64,000 bases of DNA from Sympetrum striolatum. Its lineage: Eukaryota > Arthropoda > Insecta > Odonata > Libellulidae. The translations under genes were made by a program, and so were the position numbers. Under the pieces are notes generated by a model that saw nothing but the letters and a program-made list of their open reading frames with translations, searched no databases and was not told where the DNA came from. Numbering within the stretch: the first letter of the stretch is position 1; each line of letters begins with the position of its first letter. The DNA lies in the NCBI GenBank assembly GCA_947579665.1, contig OX388350.1, positions 86,881,152-86,945,151 on the forward strand, given 5' to 3'. This document shows positions 11,422 through 23,182 of this stretch, piece after piece.

Positions 11422-12286
11422 TGTGGCCAGCACATGACTTTCTCCATATATAAGATGTAAATATTTATCTACGACAGTAATTTCGAACTCTATATTCCTT
11501 CTAAACTTGGAAGATGAGTGATTTATTTATATATTATTATCTTTGACGTCACAAAAATTATAAATAATATTTTTCGAGACATGATCGATGAAAAACGATG
11601 AAATTGGCCTTTCGCCCATACAGCCCAGAGCGCCCACGAAGTACATAATCAGCAACTTCCGGTTTATCAGTACTTACTGAATAACTCCTAAAAAATCAGT
11701 GAAACAAAAATATGTTTCAAAAAAAAGTTATAGTAAATTACATTTTCTAAAACATTTATAAATAAAAGTATATACCTAAATATCATATTTATGGAGATAT
11801 TTTGAAAACCGGAAATGAGCTTTGAAGAATGAAGATCAACTTCCGGTTAACCGATTTACTCCAAAAACTAATCAACTCTAACGAATATAATCAAAGTACT
11901 ACATATGAAATTTGGTGTTGATACAACGAACGGTTTTCATGTTAGAGCGCCCACAAAGTACATAACAGCTACTTCCGGTTTATCGGTATTTCACGAATAA
12001 CTCCTAATCAACCGGTGATACAAAAATATGTTAAATACAAAAGTTATAGTAAATTACATTTTCTAAAAATTTTATAAGTAATACAACACACGTATATGTC
12101 ATATTTATGGATATATTATGAAAACCGGAAATGAGCTTTGATGAATGAAGCTCGACTTCCGGTAAACCGATTTACTCCAAAAACTAATCAACTCTGACAG
12201 CACACACCACAGTACTATATATGAATTTTTGTATTGATAGGACTAATAGTTTTCAAGTTAGAGCGCCCACTATCACACACACACAT

Positions 12287-12339
<53 letters not shown>

Positions 12340-12461
12340 TCATTCCGAAAATGGTCAAAACGTGTTCTAGGGACCCCAAAACATATATTTCCGTTGAAAT
12401 CTCGAAGTCGAATTTTTTCATGAAAACAATACTTTCTCTAAACTTCGTATATGGAGAAAGT
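11418..12461 (+). mobile_element. Element X2, complete copy inside Tigger
   Basis: 1044 bp flanked by AAAAAT (11412-11417 and 12462-12467), a probable 6-bp target duplication. ACTTTCTCCATATA at 11437-11450 and its inverse at 12448-12461 form a 14-bp inverted repeat, although similarity to the 48-kb copy extends about 20 bp further left. Inside, AGAGCGCCCAC recurs at 11627, 11944 and 12260 (317 and 316 bp), so the body is a dimer of a roughly 317-bp monomer rich in CTTCCGG/CCGGAA motifs. It ends in a CA microsatellite (12273-12335). No protein-coding capacity is visible, so it is non-autonomous. Confidence 0.85.
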
Positions 12462-12513
12462 AAAAATAAGAACGGTCGCGCAAAACAAAATAACTGACTT
12501 TTTTGCTCGCTGA
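12462..12513 (+). pseudogene. Displaced C-terminal tail of the Tigger transposase, with PIP-box motif
   Basis: If X2 and one AAAAAT copy are discounted, the transposase frame continues here and ends with QNKITDFF (12481-12504), AR and a stop at 12511-12513. QxxIxxFF is the canonical PCNA-interacting PIP box. The Drosophila pogo transposase is known to carry such a motif at its C terminus, which supports the frame and family assignment. It is now separated from the rest of the gene by 1 kb of inserted DNA. Confidence 0.65.
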
Positions 12514-12698
12514 TAATATTCATTCACTTTATATGTTGTAATACCTTATGTAATATATACATGAATTATCTGTACAATATAATTTTTGAGAAAAAATGTT
12601 TTTTACGTTATTTTTTTAATACCTCGCTAATCCGGAAACCCCGCTAATCCGGACGCCTATGTGCCTGAATTCGTCCGGATTACTGGAGTTCTACTGTA

Positions 12699-13156
12699 TA
12701 CGTATATTGTATTACTTATAAACGTTTTAGATAATGTATTTTGCTATAACTTTTGTATTTAACATAGTTTTTTATCACCGGTTGATTAGGAGTTATTCGT
12801 GAAATACTGATAAACCGGAAGAAGATGATTATGTACTTTGTGGGCGCTCTAACAGGAAAATCATTCGTTGTATCATCACCAACTTTCATATATAGTATTT
12901 TGGTTAGTTTCTTTAGAGTTGATAAGTTTTTGGAGTAAATCGGTCAACCGGAAGTCGAGCTTCATTCTTCAAAGTTCATTTCCGGTTTTCAAAATATCTC
13001 CATAAATATGATATTTAGGTATATACTGTTATTTATAAAAGTTTTAGAAAATGTAATTCACTATAACTTTTGTATGAAACATATTTTTGTATCACTTATT
13101 GTGTAGGAGTTAATCATGAAATACTGATAAACCAGAAGTTGCTCATTATGTACTCA
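12699..13156 (-). mobile_element. Element X1, left part (split by Tigger)
   Basis: Continuation of X1 after the Tigger element, still in reverse orientation, with GTGGGCGCTCT at 12840-12850. It ends abruptly at about 13156, inside the GATTATGTACTTCG stretch of the first monomer, where it abuts a second Tigger terminus. The outermost 200 or so bases of X1 are missing. Confidence 0.85.
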
Positions 13157-13174
13157 TACCGGGGTTCTACTGTA
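13157..13174 (-). mobile_element. Solitary Tigger terminal inverted repeat
   Basis: TACCGGGGTTCTACTG (13157-13172) is the exact inverse of the first 16 bases of the Tigger element at 10179, followed by TA. The adjoining array sequence TAAATGACTTTTACGG matches TAAATGAGTTTTACGG in intact units. A second, reverse-oriented Tigger therefore once inserted at a TA in a six-box unit, and only its tip survives. Confidence 0.7.
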
Positions 13175-14013
13175 AATGACTTTTACGGAAAATATCCTGG
13201 GTTCGATGCTAGGTCGATGCAAAAATCGGCCATTTGAAATACATTGAGGTAGATTTTCATTAATTTTTTTCATGCGCTTATCGAAATGATAGGAAGTTCT
13301 CGCTTATATGGAAGATGTATATTAAGCATAGTTTTATGAAAAAAATGTAGATAAGACCTTACTTTTCCTGGGTTCGATGCCAGAGCACATAAAAGTTTCT
13401 CACATAAGGAATATAAGGGAAAAGTAGGACGGCATTTGAGGCAGTTGCACCTAATATTTCTGCTTGAATTTTCTCACATGGTTAAAGGATGTGATCTTCT
13501 TTAGTGCTGCATAGAACGTATTACCAGAATGACCCGGGTTCGAAGCCAGATGGTAAATATGTCCCCATTTTAAAATGCATTGAGTTAGTTTTCATTATTT
13601 ATTTTGATGTATTAATCGAAATAATAGGAAAATCTTGCTTTGCTAGAAGATGTATATTAAGACTTGGTTTAAGAAAAAAATTAGATATTACCATGCTGTA
13701 CCAGGGTTCGATGCCAGAGCACATTAAAATTTCTCCCATAAGGAATATATGGGAAACGTAGGACGTCCTTTAGGGCAGTTGAAGCAAACATTTCTGCTTG
13801 AATTTTCACACATAGTTAGAGGTGGTGATTTGCTGTTGTACTGCATTGGATGTATCACCAGAAATACCCGGGTTCGATGCCAGACGATTAAATTGCATCG
13901 AATTTTAAGAATATTTTTAATCTTTTTTTCTTTTTAGGACCGTCCCAATATGATTCCCATATGAAATAAGTGCTGTCGATCTGCTTGCAGTATGCAAGCT
14001 ACATTTTACTCGT
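13175..14013 (+). repeat. Six-box unit B1 (type II subtype), left end cut by Tigger
   Basis: Boxes at 13200, 13371, 13537, 13705 and 13871, spaced 171, 166, 168 and 166 bp. Two box types alternate: GATGCCAGAGCACAT (13371, 13705) and G(A/T)(A/T)GCCAGA(T/C)G (13537, 13871). Hence a two-monomer segment of about 334 bp is duplicated. The head hairpin GCTTGCAGTATGCAAGC is at 13983-13999, followed by ACTCGTA. The same subtype, inverted, occurs at 57.8-59.1 kb. Confidence 0.85.
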
Positions 14014-14117
14014 ATATATATATATAAGTATATCCGGAGAAGCATCTATATATAATAGATATCCGGAGAAGCGTCTATCTATTAAATATAGATGCTTCTC
14101 CGGATTCATTCAAGGAT

Positions 14118-14149
<32 letters not shown>

Positions 14150-14150
14150 G
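14014..14150. repeat. Tail clamp palindromes and GATA microsatellite
   Basis: ATCCGGAGAAGC(A/G)TCTA occurs twice in direct orientation (from 14032 and 14061), then inverted (to about 14108), so a strong cruciform is possible. It is flanked by TA repeats and by a GATA tract at 14116-14149. Confidence 0.85.
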
Positions 14151-15226
14151 ATACTAATTCACAGCCTAAACTAGAAGCGTCATCGACTTGAAATTTTTAC
14201 GACGTATTGGCCATAACGAATAACCACCAGAAAAATTGCGATTTTGAACCTCAGTGTCATGGGTTCGATTCCAGAGGGCCCCAAAGTCGCGATTTTCCCC
14301 ATAAGAATACATTGCGGGGATTTTCGAAAATGTTTTTGAGGTACTTCCCGGAAAAGGAGAGAGTTGAAATTCGAGGGATCGCTAGAAGCCATGCATATCC
14401 AACGAAAATCAAAAAGACATCGCCAAATATGGTCCATGGTTCGATGCTAGGTTAGGGCAAAAATCGGCCGTTTAAAATGCATTGCGGCGATTTTGAAGAT
14501 TTTTTTTGGATCCTTTCCCGATAACATGGATACTTGAAACTCGGCACGTGGAGAGATATCATAAATATATTTCTTTATCAAATTGTTTGTATTCGCTTAT
14601 GGTCCTTGGTTCGATCCCAGAGGGCCATTTGCACTACACAATGCATTTCTTATGGGGATAACGGAAACAAATTTTAGGTACTTCCCGGCATGATATCGAC
14701 TTCAAACTTTCTATGAAATTAGATCAGGTCCTAGCAAGTCATTTTGTGCATTTACAGCTTCCAATACGTCCAGGGTTCGACACCAGGCGTCTCTAGAATC
14801 AGTCACTGATCCGATTTTTAAGAATTATTTTGAACCCCTTCCCAATAATATTAAAACTTGAAATTCGGCATACATATAGAACTTATAGATACATTTCGAA
14901 AACATATTTTATATTTCTTAGATCGTCCTTGTTTCGAATCCAGACAGCTATTAACATTCGTGAAAAGTAGGTCTTCGTTTGAGGCAGTTGCAGCCAATAT
15001 ATCTGCTTGAATTTTCACACGTATTTAGAGAAGATGATCTTCTGATGTGCTGCATAGTAATTTCACCAAAAAGAGCCGGGTTCGATGACAGACGATTAAA
15101 TTGAAGCGAATTTTAAGAATATTTTCAATCCTTTTTTTCCTTTCCGGGACAGTCCGGAAATATAATGCCGTTATGAAATTAGTTTTGTCGATCTGCTTGC
15201 AGTATGCAAGCTACATTTTACTCGTA
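14151..15226 (+). repeat. Six-box unit B2 (type I, complete)
   Basis: Plus-strand unit from tail GATACTAATTCACAGCC to head hairpin (15195-15211). Boxes at 14262 (GGTTCGATTCC, exact consensus), 14438, 14608, 14774, 14931 (GTTTCGAATCC, one mismatch) and 15079 (GGTTCGATGAC). Spacings are 176, 170, 166, 157 and 148 bp, the mirror of minus-strand units. Confidence 0.9.
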
Positions 15227-16140
15227 TATAATAGATACGGAGAAGCGTCTATATATAATAGATATATAGATGATCAAAATTCTAACCATGTTCCACAAGT
15301 GCCACTGACTTGAAATTTTTACGACGTTATGGCCATGACGTGTAACCTCCAGGAAAAAGCCAGTATAGTCCATGGTTCGACGCTAGGTCGGGGTAAAATT
15401 GGCCGTTTAAAATGCATTGCGGCGATTTTGAAGATTTTTTTTGGATCCTTTTCCGATAACATGGATACTTGAAACTCGGGACGTGGATAGATATCATGAA
15501 TATATTTCATAATCAAATTTTACATGGTCGCTGATTGTCCTTGGTTCGATCCCAGAGGGCCATTTGCACTTCTCACGGAGATAACGGAAACAAAATTCAG
15601 GTACTTTCCGGCATGCTATCGACTTCATACTTTGCAAGATACAAGAACAAGTCTTTACAAATCAAACTTTGCATTCACAGCTTACAATATGTCCTTGGTT
15701 CGACATCAGGTGTCTCTGCAATCAGAAATTGATCCAATTTTTAGGAATTATTTTGAAACCTTTCCCAATAATATAGAAACTTGAAATTCGGCATATAAAT
15801 AGATAACTTTCAAAAACATATTTCAGATTTCCAACATCGTCCTTGGTTCGAATCCTGAGAGCCATATACATTTGTGAAAATTAGAAAGTCTTTTGAGGCA
15901 GTTCTAGCCAATATTTCTGCTTGAATTTTCCCACATAGCTAGAGATGGTGATCTTCAAATGTGGTGCATAGTAAGTTTACCAGTAAGACCCGGGTTCGAT
16001 GCCAGACGATGAAATTTCAGCGAATTTTAAGAAAAATTTCAATCCTTTTTTTTTTTTCTTTTGAGGACCGTACCGATATGATGCCGATATGAAATTAGTA
16101 TTGCCGATCTGCTTGCAGTATGCAAGCTACATTTTACTCG
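15227..16140 (+). repeat. Six-box unit B3, box 6 deleted
   Basis: Boxes at 15374, 15543, 15697, 15845 (GGTTCGAATCC, exact consensus) and 15993; head hairpin 16111-16127 and end ACTCG at 16140. The tail is present, but about 180 bp containing box 6 is missing: sequence jumps from CCAGGAAAAAGCC to AGTATAGTCCATGG. Further small deletions shorten the 543-697 and 697-845 intervals. The array ends here and unrelated DNA starts at 16141. Confidence 0.85.
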
Positions 16141-17619
16141 TAATGAGAACAACTGATAATTTTTATAATTCCCATATTTTCATGATCGATATTCCGTATT
16201 GTTCGCAAACATGTTACCCTTTTTCCGATTTTCTCTATTCGTTAACGTTATTCGTCCTTCACAATTGATTTACTTTCAATTTATATTAGTCTTATTTTTG
16301 AAATAATGACTCGGTTTTTGGCTGAGATGGCACCAATATTTTACATTTGCTAACGCTTGGAATACTTCTTTAGTCAACAATTTTTCGATTAATTCTTATT
16401 TTTCTCCGTAAATACTTATGTTATAGGTGTAGTGCATATATTCAGTAAATAAAAAGTGCCAGAGCAGCTATTGTTGAAACCAACACTTAGTTTAGCCTAT
16501 GGTAAACGTTCATTAGAATTGCTTCATAAACGTCAAAGAAAATCTATATCACATAATTAGCATAGTATAAGTGTTCTATAAAATGGAAGAGGCAAAACTT
16601 CGGGCTGAAAAGATTACTTATGATCTTACTATTCAAAGAATAGGATAATTTTATTTTCACAATGGTTTTCCTTTCAATCAGAGTGATGGCGACACTTTTA
16701 AAAAAATATTTAAGAACAGTTGGGCTCTTCAAGGTTTTATTTTAATTTGAAAAATGAATTATTAAGTACGCAAGTACACGCGAATTTGAGAGAGCATTAA
16801 AAGATGAGAAGTGTGATTTCGACACATTTTTTTGGTCGTAAAATTTTATTTTCTGGTTGATGTTTTAGGAATCTCAGTAACTATTGAAAACATATTTAAA
16901 TTTCATGATTAGAAAGAACGTTTTAATCTTAACGAACAACCGTTCGTTAATTCAGAGAGGGAACGTTTTGTCAAGTGAATTCAGGCGATTTTAATGGTTA
17001 CTTAGTTTCAACGGCACGCCATAGGAGTAGCTATTTTCTGAATTTTTTCATTTTCCGTCATGCTAAATAAATCCCTGGTACAAACTTTTAATCTTGTATT
17101 ACTTGTCATCGACCGTCCTGCCACCGTCAATAGTTTGTTAAACGTTCCTTTTTTAAACTGTTGTAATAATTTTGGTGAAATTAAGCTGATAAATTAACAG
17201 ACATGAATAAGTATTTGTTGAAGTGAAATCTGCTTTGGTCACTTATTCACGTATGTTACATCATTTTCTTCCACAGGTAATTCATGTAGCTTTAATTATT
17301 TTCTCTATAACACGCTTATTATAAAATTATATAGATTTTATATAATGATCTTCCTAAATTTGGCTCAATAGATATGCAATTATTGAGAGTATTTAGTAAA
17401 GATTCTTATTTATAAAATCGGGCGCAGCAGTAGACATAAAATAGCGAAGCACGGTGATTCTCGAATTTACGACGCATCCAGATTTTACTTTTTCAGTATA
17501 TAAATAATATTGCGTTATAACACACTGTTGTGCTTTGCGGAGACTCCTTATGCGATTCAGGATTTAAGAATGTGTGTGATTGTCTAAGTTTTGTTTTTGG
17601 TGAATAAAATGCATATTAT
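16141..17619. other. Unique AT-rich DNA, no gene seen
   Basis: No recognisable protein, RNA gene or repeat. The 62-codon frame at 16544-16732 (minus) has no similarity I recognise. Confidence 0.5.
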
Positions 17620-17760
17620 CTTCCTCGTAGGATGGCCTCGGAGTTCGGCGTCGGGAGACAACATCGGGTGACTACGTCTGGGGATGGCGTTAACATTAGC
17701 CGAGAAGAAATAAATAAGCACTTCCTTACGAAACAATCCGTGACATATAAAGTGAAGTGA
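17620..17760 (+). other. Short GC-richer segment with 42-codon ORF, unassigned
   Basis: An ATG at 17632, just after a pyrimidine-rich CTTCCTCGTAG, opens 42 codons (MASEFGVGRQHRV... to a stop at 17758-17760). The same stretch ends GAGAAGAAATAAATAAGC, which resembles the tail of a non-LTR retroelement 3' end. It could be a small exon or a retroelement tail; I cannot decide. Confidence 0.25.
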
Positions 17761-18431
17761 AGTTAAACTGTGATGTGAACATTTAAATTCTGTAATTTTA
17801 TTTATTCTATTGGAGAACTCTCTTTACTGAATCATCTATTCAACAATTCTGTGCACCTTCATCTATTTAGACTATTTTTACCTTCTTGAACTTTTATTCT
17901 TCCATGTGGTGATGCACGTTCAAACTCTATTTATTCAATTTTTATATTTCTTCTATGCATTCAGTGTTTATTCCATCTTTTAAATAATATATATTCATGT
18001 ATATATGCATATTTTTATGTAATGTGTGTATGATTTTTCTCTCTTACTTATCTCTAAGATTTTTATTAATTTTTATTTATTTTATCTATTTATATTACTG
18101 TTAAGTACTGTAATTATTTATAAGTGTAATTATTTATTTAAACAAATCCTTGTCGTACGAAGTGAAGTGAAATTTATCCGTGAAGTTGACATCCTAATAA
18201 TTTACGTTTATTCTTAACTGTTTATTGAATCATCAATTGAACAATTCAGTGTATCTTTAATAATTCATACTATGTTAAACAATTTTAACTTTTAATCTGT
18301 CATGTGGCTAATGGTGATGCACGATAACTATTTAATATTTTTATTATTTTAATCTACCTATTCAGTGTTTATTCCATATTTAAAGATAACATTTTTGTAT
18401 ATTTATCCTTCATATTTTTACATGGTATGCG
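17751..18431. repeat. Diverged tandem duplication, offset about 410 bp
   Basis: 17751-18030 and 18161-18431 share, in order: AGTGAAGTGAA, TTGAATCATC, CAATT-AACAATTC(T/A)GTG, CATGTGG...TGATGCACG, TTCAGTGTTTATTCCAT, ATATTTTTA. The copies are perhaps 70-75 percent alike by eye with indels. Function unknown. Confidence 0.7.
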
Positions 18432-18589
18432 TTTTTTCTACGTCAATTATTTATTTGGTTTTTTTGAAATTCTAAAATATCTTAAATTGTGTATTCAATC
18501 ATTCTGTTATTTAATGTAATTATTTATGTACGTTATTTTTATGGTATTTATTTTGTACTTGTTCTTGTGAGAAAAAGAAGGCGACATAA

Positions 18590-18990
18590 GGCCTCCCTTA
18601 ACTCCGACATAAATAAATAAGAGTAAAGTCGTGGGACTTAGTACGTGTGGCTCTTCCGGGGATTAGGAGGGCGTTTTGGGAGACGTCGCCGAGGGTAAAC
18701 GACATCTGGGGAGGTCTTTTGGGAGGGTATCCGTAGAGGATGATGAGGTCCTCTATCGAGGGTGAGGTTTCCGGGGAGGGGAAGGTCATTCAGCGATGCG
18801 GTTGTCGTTGGCCTAGGAGTACCGTGGAGTTGTAGGTACCCAGAGGAGGGAGAGAGTCCTGTAGGGGTCCGTTTAGAGGATCCGGGGAGATGTCCGGGGT
18901 GAGGGGCCGGGTAGGGGGTCTTAGAAGGGGGTCCTGGGAGTGGGACTAGGGATCCGGTGGGGGGGTCCTGGGAGAGGGTATGGGTAAGGG
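18590..18990. other. G-rich island (C/proline-rich when read on minus strand)
   Basis: About 400 bp packed with GGGG runs (GGGGAGG, GGGGTCC, GGTGGGGGGGTCCTGGG), in sharp contrast to AT-rich neighbours. On the minus strand one frame (18598-18789) reads MTFPSPETSPSIEDLIILYG, and upstream frames are proline-rich. I do not recognise it as a domain. It might be part of a retroelement ORF1-like gene, a CpG-type island or a G-quadruplex-prone spacer. Confidence 0.5.
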
Positions 18991-19051
18991 ATATTCATTT
19001 AAAGCCGATAAACATAATATAATTATGATAATATTATAATTATATGACAAT

Positions 19052-19055
<4 letters not shown>

Positions 19056-19085
<30 letters not shown>
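19056..19085. repeat. AAT microsatellite
   Basis: About nine AAT/ATA units following an ATAATATTATAAT-rich stretch. Confidence 0.9.
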
Positions 19086-19086
<1 letters not shown>

Positions 19087-22000
19087 CTGAGTTCGTCTCA
19101 GAAAGTGGCGCTTCGCAACGCAGATATTGCACTTGCATCGCCTTTGAAAAGTCGCTTTATTTATTGGCGTCGCAAGTGGTCGCAGAATTTTATTTCAGGT
19201 TCCTCTTTAGAAAGCATCAAAGAACATTGTGGTATAAGTTTTCTCGTGTAAATTGGTGTACACCACTACTATTTTCCTTATTGTATATGAAAATTTGCCG
19301 TAAAATAAGGGTTCGCCATTATGTTGTATAAATATTGTAAGTATTCATCTGTGATCATTCAAGCAGTATTCATTCAATTAGTATTATGAAGCATACAAAT
19401 TAGGTATATAATACTGCATTGTTTTTAATCCGATGAAATAGCTAAGTTTGGTTTAGGATTGGCTTGAAGTTGAAGTATTTGTGAAAAATCCGACATTTTA
19501 CGTAAAATTTGGTAAACTTTGACCCCCTGTAGAATTTCAATGCGCGTGCACCAATGCAAATAATTTCGCAATTATATACATAATTTATTCAAAAATGAGT
19601 ATGCGAAGTTTCAAAGACCGCACTCAAAACAACCTTTTTCTTATTTTTGCCCTGCTTTTTTCGATTTCGACCCACTGAGCGGCGTAACTTCGATCGAAGC
19701 GCGCACACGAGACTCCGCAAAATATTTCTTCCTGCGTTCGCATCTTTTCGCGAAATTTCCATTTATATCGGAAATATGAAGGTTCGGTATCCTTTATTTT
19801 CTTTTGATATTCAAGTTCTAGGAACTTCCTGGAGAGGGAACCGCTGTTCCGTCCTCGGGATGTTACCTCCATTTCTTCCGAAGAGAACCCTGTCGAGATG
19901 AAAGAAAAGCCCCTCAAGGAATTTGAAATTCGGAATCGCATCCAATGTTCTTCTGAGGAGTGGGTAGGATACTGGTTGAGAGCAAATAATCTACCGAAAC
20001 GTACTCCCACTATTACATTGGTGCTTGAGATACCTCGTTTGGGATGCACCCACTAAGACAGCCAAAGGAATTCCCTGTAAGATTCTGCATATGATAAGCC
20101 CTCAACTGTTTACACCGCATACCTATTTCCCGTTTAACTTTAATGGTAAATGGAGCATAAATATCAAGTATTGCTAAACACGCCAAAGTTTGATAAATAT
20201 GCGACCGAAGGGCGATAGAAGAACGAAATGCGATTTAGTTATTAGGATTTTGACCCCAGATATTTCCTTACAGAGCAGCTCTAATAATTGTAACACTACT
20301 TTAAAGTCTGAAGTAGGACATATACATATATGTGATGAAGGAAAGATGAAATATTTTTATGAATTCGTTTCATTTTAAACCTGTGCGACTCAAAACATTT
20401 TAAAAAGTGTTTGAAGTCCTCTTTCATCACCAATGATGCACACATTTTGTGGATTTGCTTTAGTGAGATCACGCTCTAAAATTTTTTAGAGGAATTTTTC
20501 AATGTTAATCACATAAACAGGTAGAAAATATCATAGGAATGTATTAGAAAGGTAAATCATAACAGCATATTTAGAAGAAAAAATCCAGCTTAGCGCAGAA
20601 TAATGGCTATTCGGCGGACATTCATGAGAAACTCTTTTACCTCTATAAAGCTATAGGAGTAAGCTAAATGAATTAATCATTTGTCTTCGAAACGCAACCA
20701 TAGAAAATGTACTCAGACGAGCTTGAAGAACAAAGTACTTCAGTGAAGTAACAGAATTCAACACTGATGTCAGTCTTGTTGAACAGCTCTCAATAAGTTC
20801 GCAATTGTATCAGAAATATCATAATACAGGAACATTTTCTTAGTGTCCATCGACAGTCACTCTCTCTATGAGTCGATTGCAGAGTTGCTAAATCTTATAC
20901 TAGATATAGACTATTGCAGAGGACGATACGATAATGGGCAAAAACTGATTTGCCATTGGGCTAAATATTCCTCAATAATGTCTTTGCATCGTTTTTTTAT
21001 GCATGAATAATATTTTGGTATGACCTCAGAGCGGCCCTTGTGCCTAAATCCTCTGGTTATTGAAATTTGATCAGGATTATTGGCAAATAAATATGTGAAG
21101 CAAAAACAGAGGTATTCAGGCAAATATTTAAATCTTAATAATAGCGTTCTTCGTTATTAATTCATAATGTACTACAACAAAAATAATAATTTTCGCAACA
21201 TACATTACAGCACTATAGTCCCAAAAGAGTAAAAAAAACAATTACTCTTTAGTCTTAGATTTCATCATTGAATGATAAAGGTTTTTTTTAAGTTTAATTA
21301 TAATTAATTATCGACTATAATCATGGAGGAAATAAACAGAAACTGGTTACTTAGGAGACATAAATGAGATCTGTCATTAAATGAACACACGTAGATATAT
21401 ATGAGTAAAATTAAGTTAAGTTCTTTAGATGATAATAAAATCGATGCATAATTTATAGATATCATTCAGCTGATACGAATAGCTAAAAATTTGGGGCGCA
21501 TTCCCTTTCTAAGACTGATAAGGATTCGCTGATTAAAAGAATTAATTAAAATGCGGTCAATGTGAGAATAAAAAATGAAAAAATTACTGTTGGAATTCAT
21601 ATTAAAAATGATATGATTTAATAAAACTTTACATCATCCGGAAAGCGGTCGCCAAACTTTCGGATTGTATAGACCACCAACACCAACTGCTTTTTCATTT
21701 TTACCATTCAGTCATGATATTTCACAAGGTACTAACAGGAATCAAGTAATTACACTATAATTTTTCCAATTTGTTGCTCGTCTACTCCGGGATGTTGAAA
21801 AGAGTAGGAATAATGAAAGGGAAGAAAAACCGCCGCAATTGTATATAATGTCCAAATTTCTACGCAGTTCATAAAAAATGGCTTCTCACTAACCACCACG
21901 GGACTGCAGATCACCGTTAGGTGAACGCTATTCTAAATTAACGTATGATGCATTTTCTATTTCTTGGAAATATTTTGGGAGTAAGGACTACAAATTACTG

Positions 22001-22627
22001 TCATTTTAGGTAAAAATATGAGTGAATTTCTTATCAAAAGCTATTTACATAACGGTAATTTCAAACATGCATGGTTAATCATCGTGACTTCTTGAAGCTT
22101 GAAACTTCACCACTAGAAAACTCATCTATACCCATAGTACGTAACAAGGAGGCACTAATAAATTACAATTTGCATATAAATGAATACCCCTCAAGCGAAC
22201 ACAAGGAATATAGCGAGTGAGCAGCGTAGCGTATGGCATAGGGGGTGTGAGATACCGAACTCCCTATATAACTGTCATAATAGCTCACCTCACCTTTCTA
22301 GCAGACATATACAGGCCATCTATCCTCACTATAATCTCGCGGAATCTTTTTGCTACGAAAATCACGTTTGTTGAGAGAGGGAATCACGATGTCGTGTATT
22401 CCGTGATGTAAATAACTGCTCAACATTAACTTGAACAGTTTTTGTTAGGCCATCTATTCTCACTATCCCTGGCTATATGTTATGCCATCGTTACATGATT
22501 TCAGGAAAAGCCGAGGCCAATTCTTATATCTATATTGAGGGCCTTGGGAAAAGCAAGAATTAGACTCCTCTTCCGGTAAACTCCAAGACAAGCAACTGAA
22601 GTTTCCAATAGAAATAACCGAGTGTTC
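19086..22627. other. Mostly unique DNA; one unassigned 141-codon frame
   Basis: The longest open frame (19624-20049, minus, 141 codons) is rich in Arg, Ser and Glu and shows no domain I recognise. Nothing marks it as an exon. Near 22313 and 22447 the phrase AGGCCATCTAT(C/T)CTCACTAT is repeated in direct orientation. Otherwise nothing is seen. Confidence 0.4.
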
Positions 22628-23182
22628 TCATACCAAACTCAGTTCTCTCATTCTCAAACCCGTGTGGATGCGAATAGGATTCAACGGATATACATGTAGC
22701 AATCCTTCTCTATCCTTGAGGCTGTAAGTTGTGCAAGGAATTAGGTTTGCGGTGAGGCGGAAGAAATTGATGACAAGGACTCCGCCCACTCGAGAAGTAG
22801 GTAAAGAGTTCGATAAGAAGCGGAAGGCTCTCGGAGAGCGCTTCGAGGGAAATGCATTCGGAAGAGCCTCATTTGGATGCAGAGGACCCGGCTCAACGCC
22901 TCCGGTCGCTTGTCTCCAAATTTCCCCCAAATCAGATGCACGCGGGATATCTCCTCCGACTCCCCTTTTTGCGAGGCTTTTAGAGTCGCTTCTGGGCACG
23001 CCCACGCCGCCATTTCCTCACTTCCGCCTCATCCGGATGCACTCTCCTTTACCACTTCCTCCACCTCTCCTTCTTCATACCACCACTTTCGCCATTCCAT
23101 CGCGTTTCTATTCAACATTATGTATATCTTCCATGACATATATATGAGAGACGTGAGGCTTACATTCCAAGATGAGGAGTGA
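22628..23182. other. GC-richer island with overlapping unassigned ORFs
   Basis: About 550 bp distinctly richer in G+C and CpG than its surroundings. Four frames on both strands stay open for 90-138 codons, which GC-rich DNA does by chance. None resembles a known protein. A CGCCGCCATTTCC (YY1-like) motif lies near 23007. It could be a promoter-proximal CpG cluster, an exon or a decayed mobile element. Confidence 0.35.

Larger units (their letters stand above)
10179..12696 (+). mobile_element. Tigger/pogo-like DNA transposon carrying an X insertion
   Basis: Terminal inverted repeats begin CAGTAGAACCCCGGTAATCC at 10179 and, read inwards from 12696, CAGTAGAACTCCAGTAATCC. The 24-bp ends differ at two positions. 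TA flanks both sides (10177-10178, 12697-12698), the expected target duplication. Subterminal CTAATCCGGA copies recur at both ends and may be transposase sites. Removing the TA-flanked element rejoins X1 seamlessly. The 2518 bp include about 1.05 kb of inserted X2, leaving about 1.47 kb, shorter than a full Tigger, so the 5' part of the transposase gene has been deleted. Confidence 0.9.

Noticed and set aside
19624..20049. A 141-codon minus-strand gene
   Set aside because: No recognisable domain or homologue and no promoter or splice evidence; left as unassigned.
22628..23182. A gene at the GC-rich island with frames up to 138 codons
   Set aside because: Four overlapping frames on both strands, no known domain and no splice or start context; open frames are expected by chance in GC-rich DNA.
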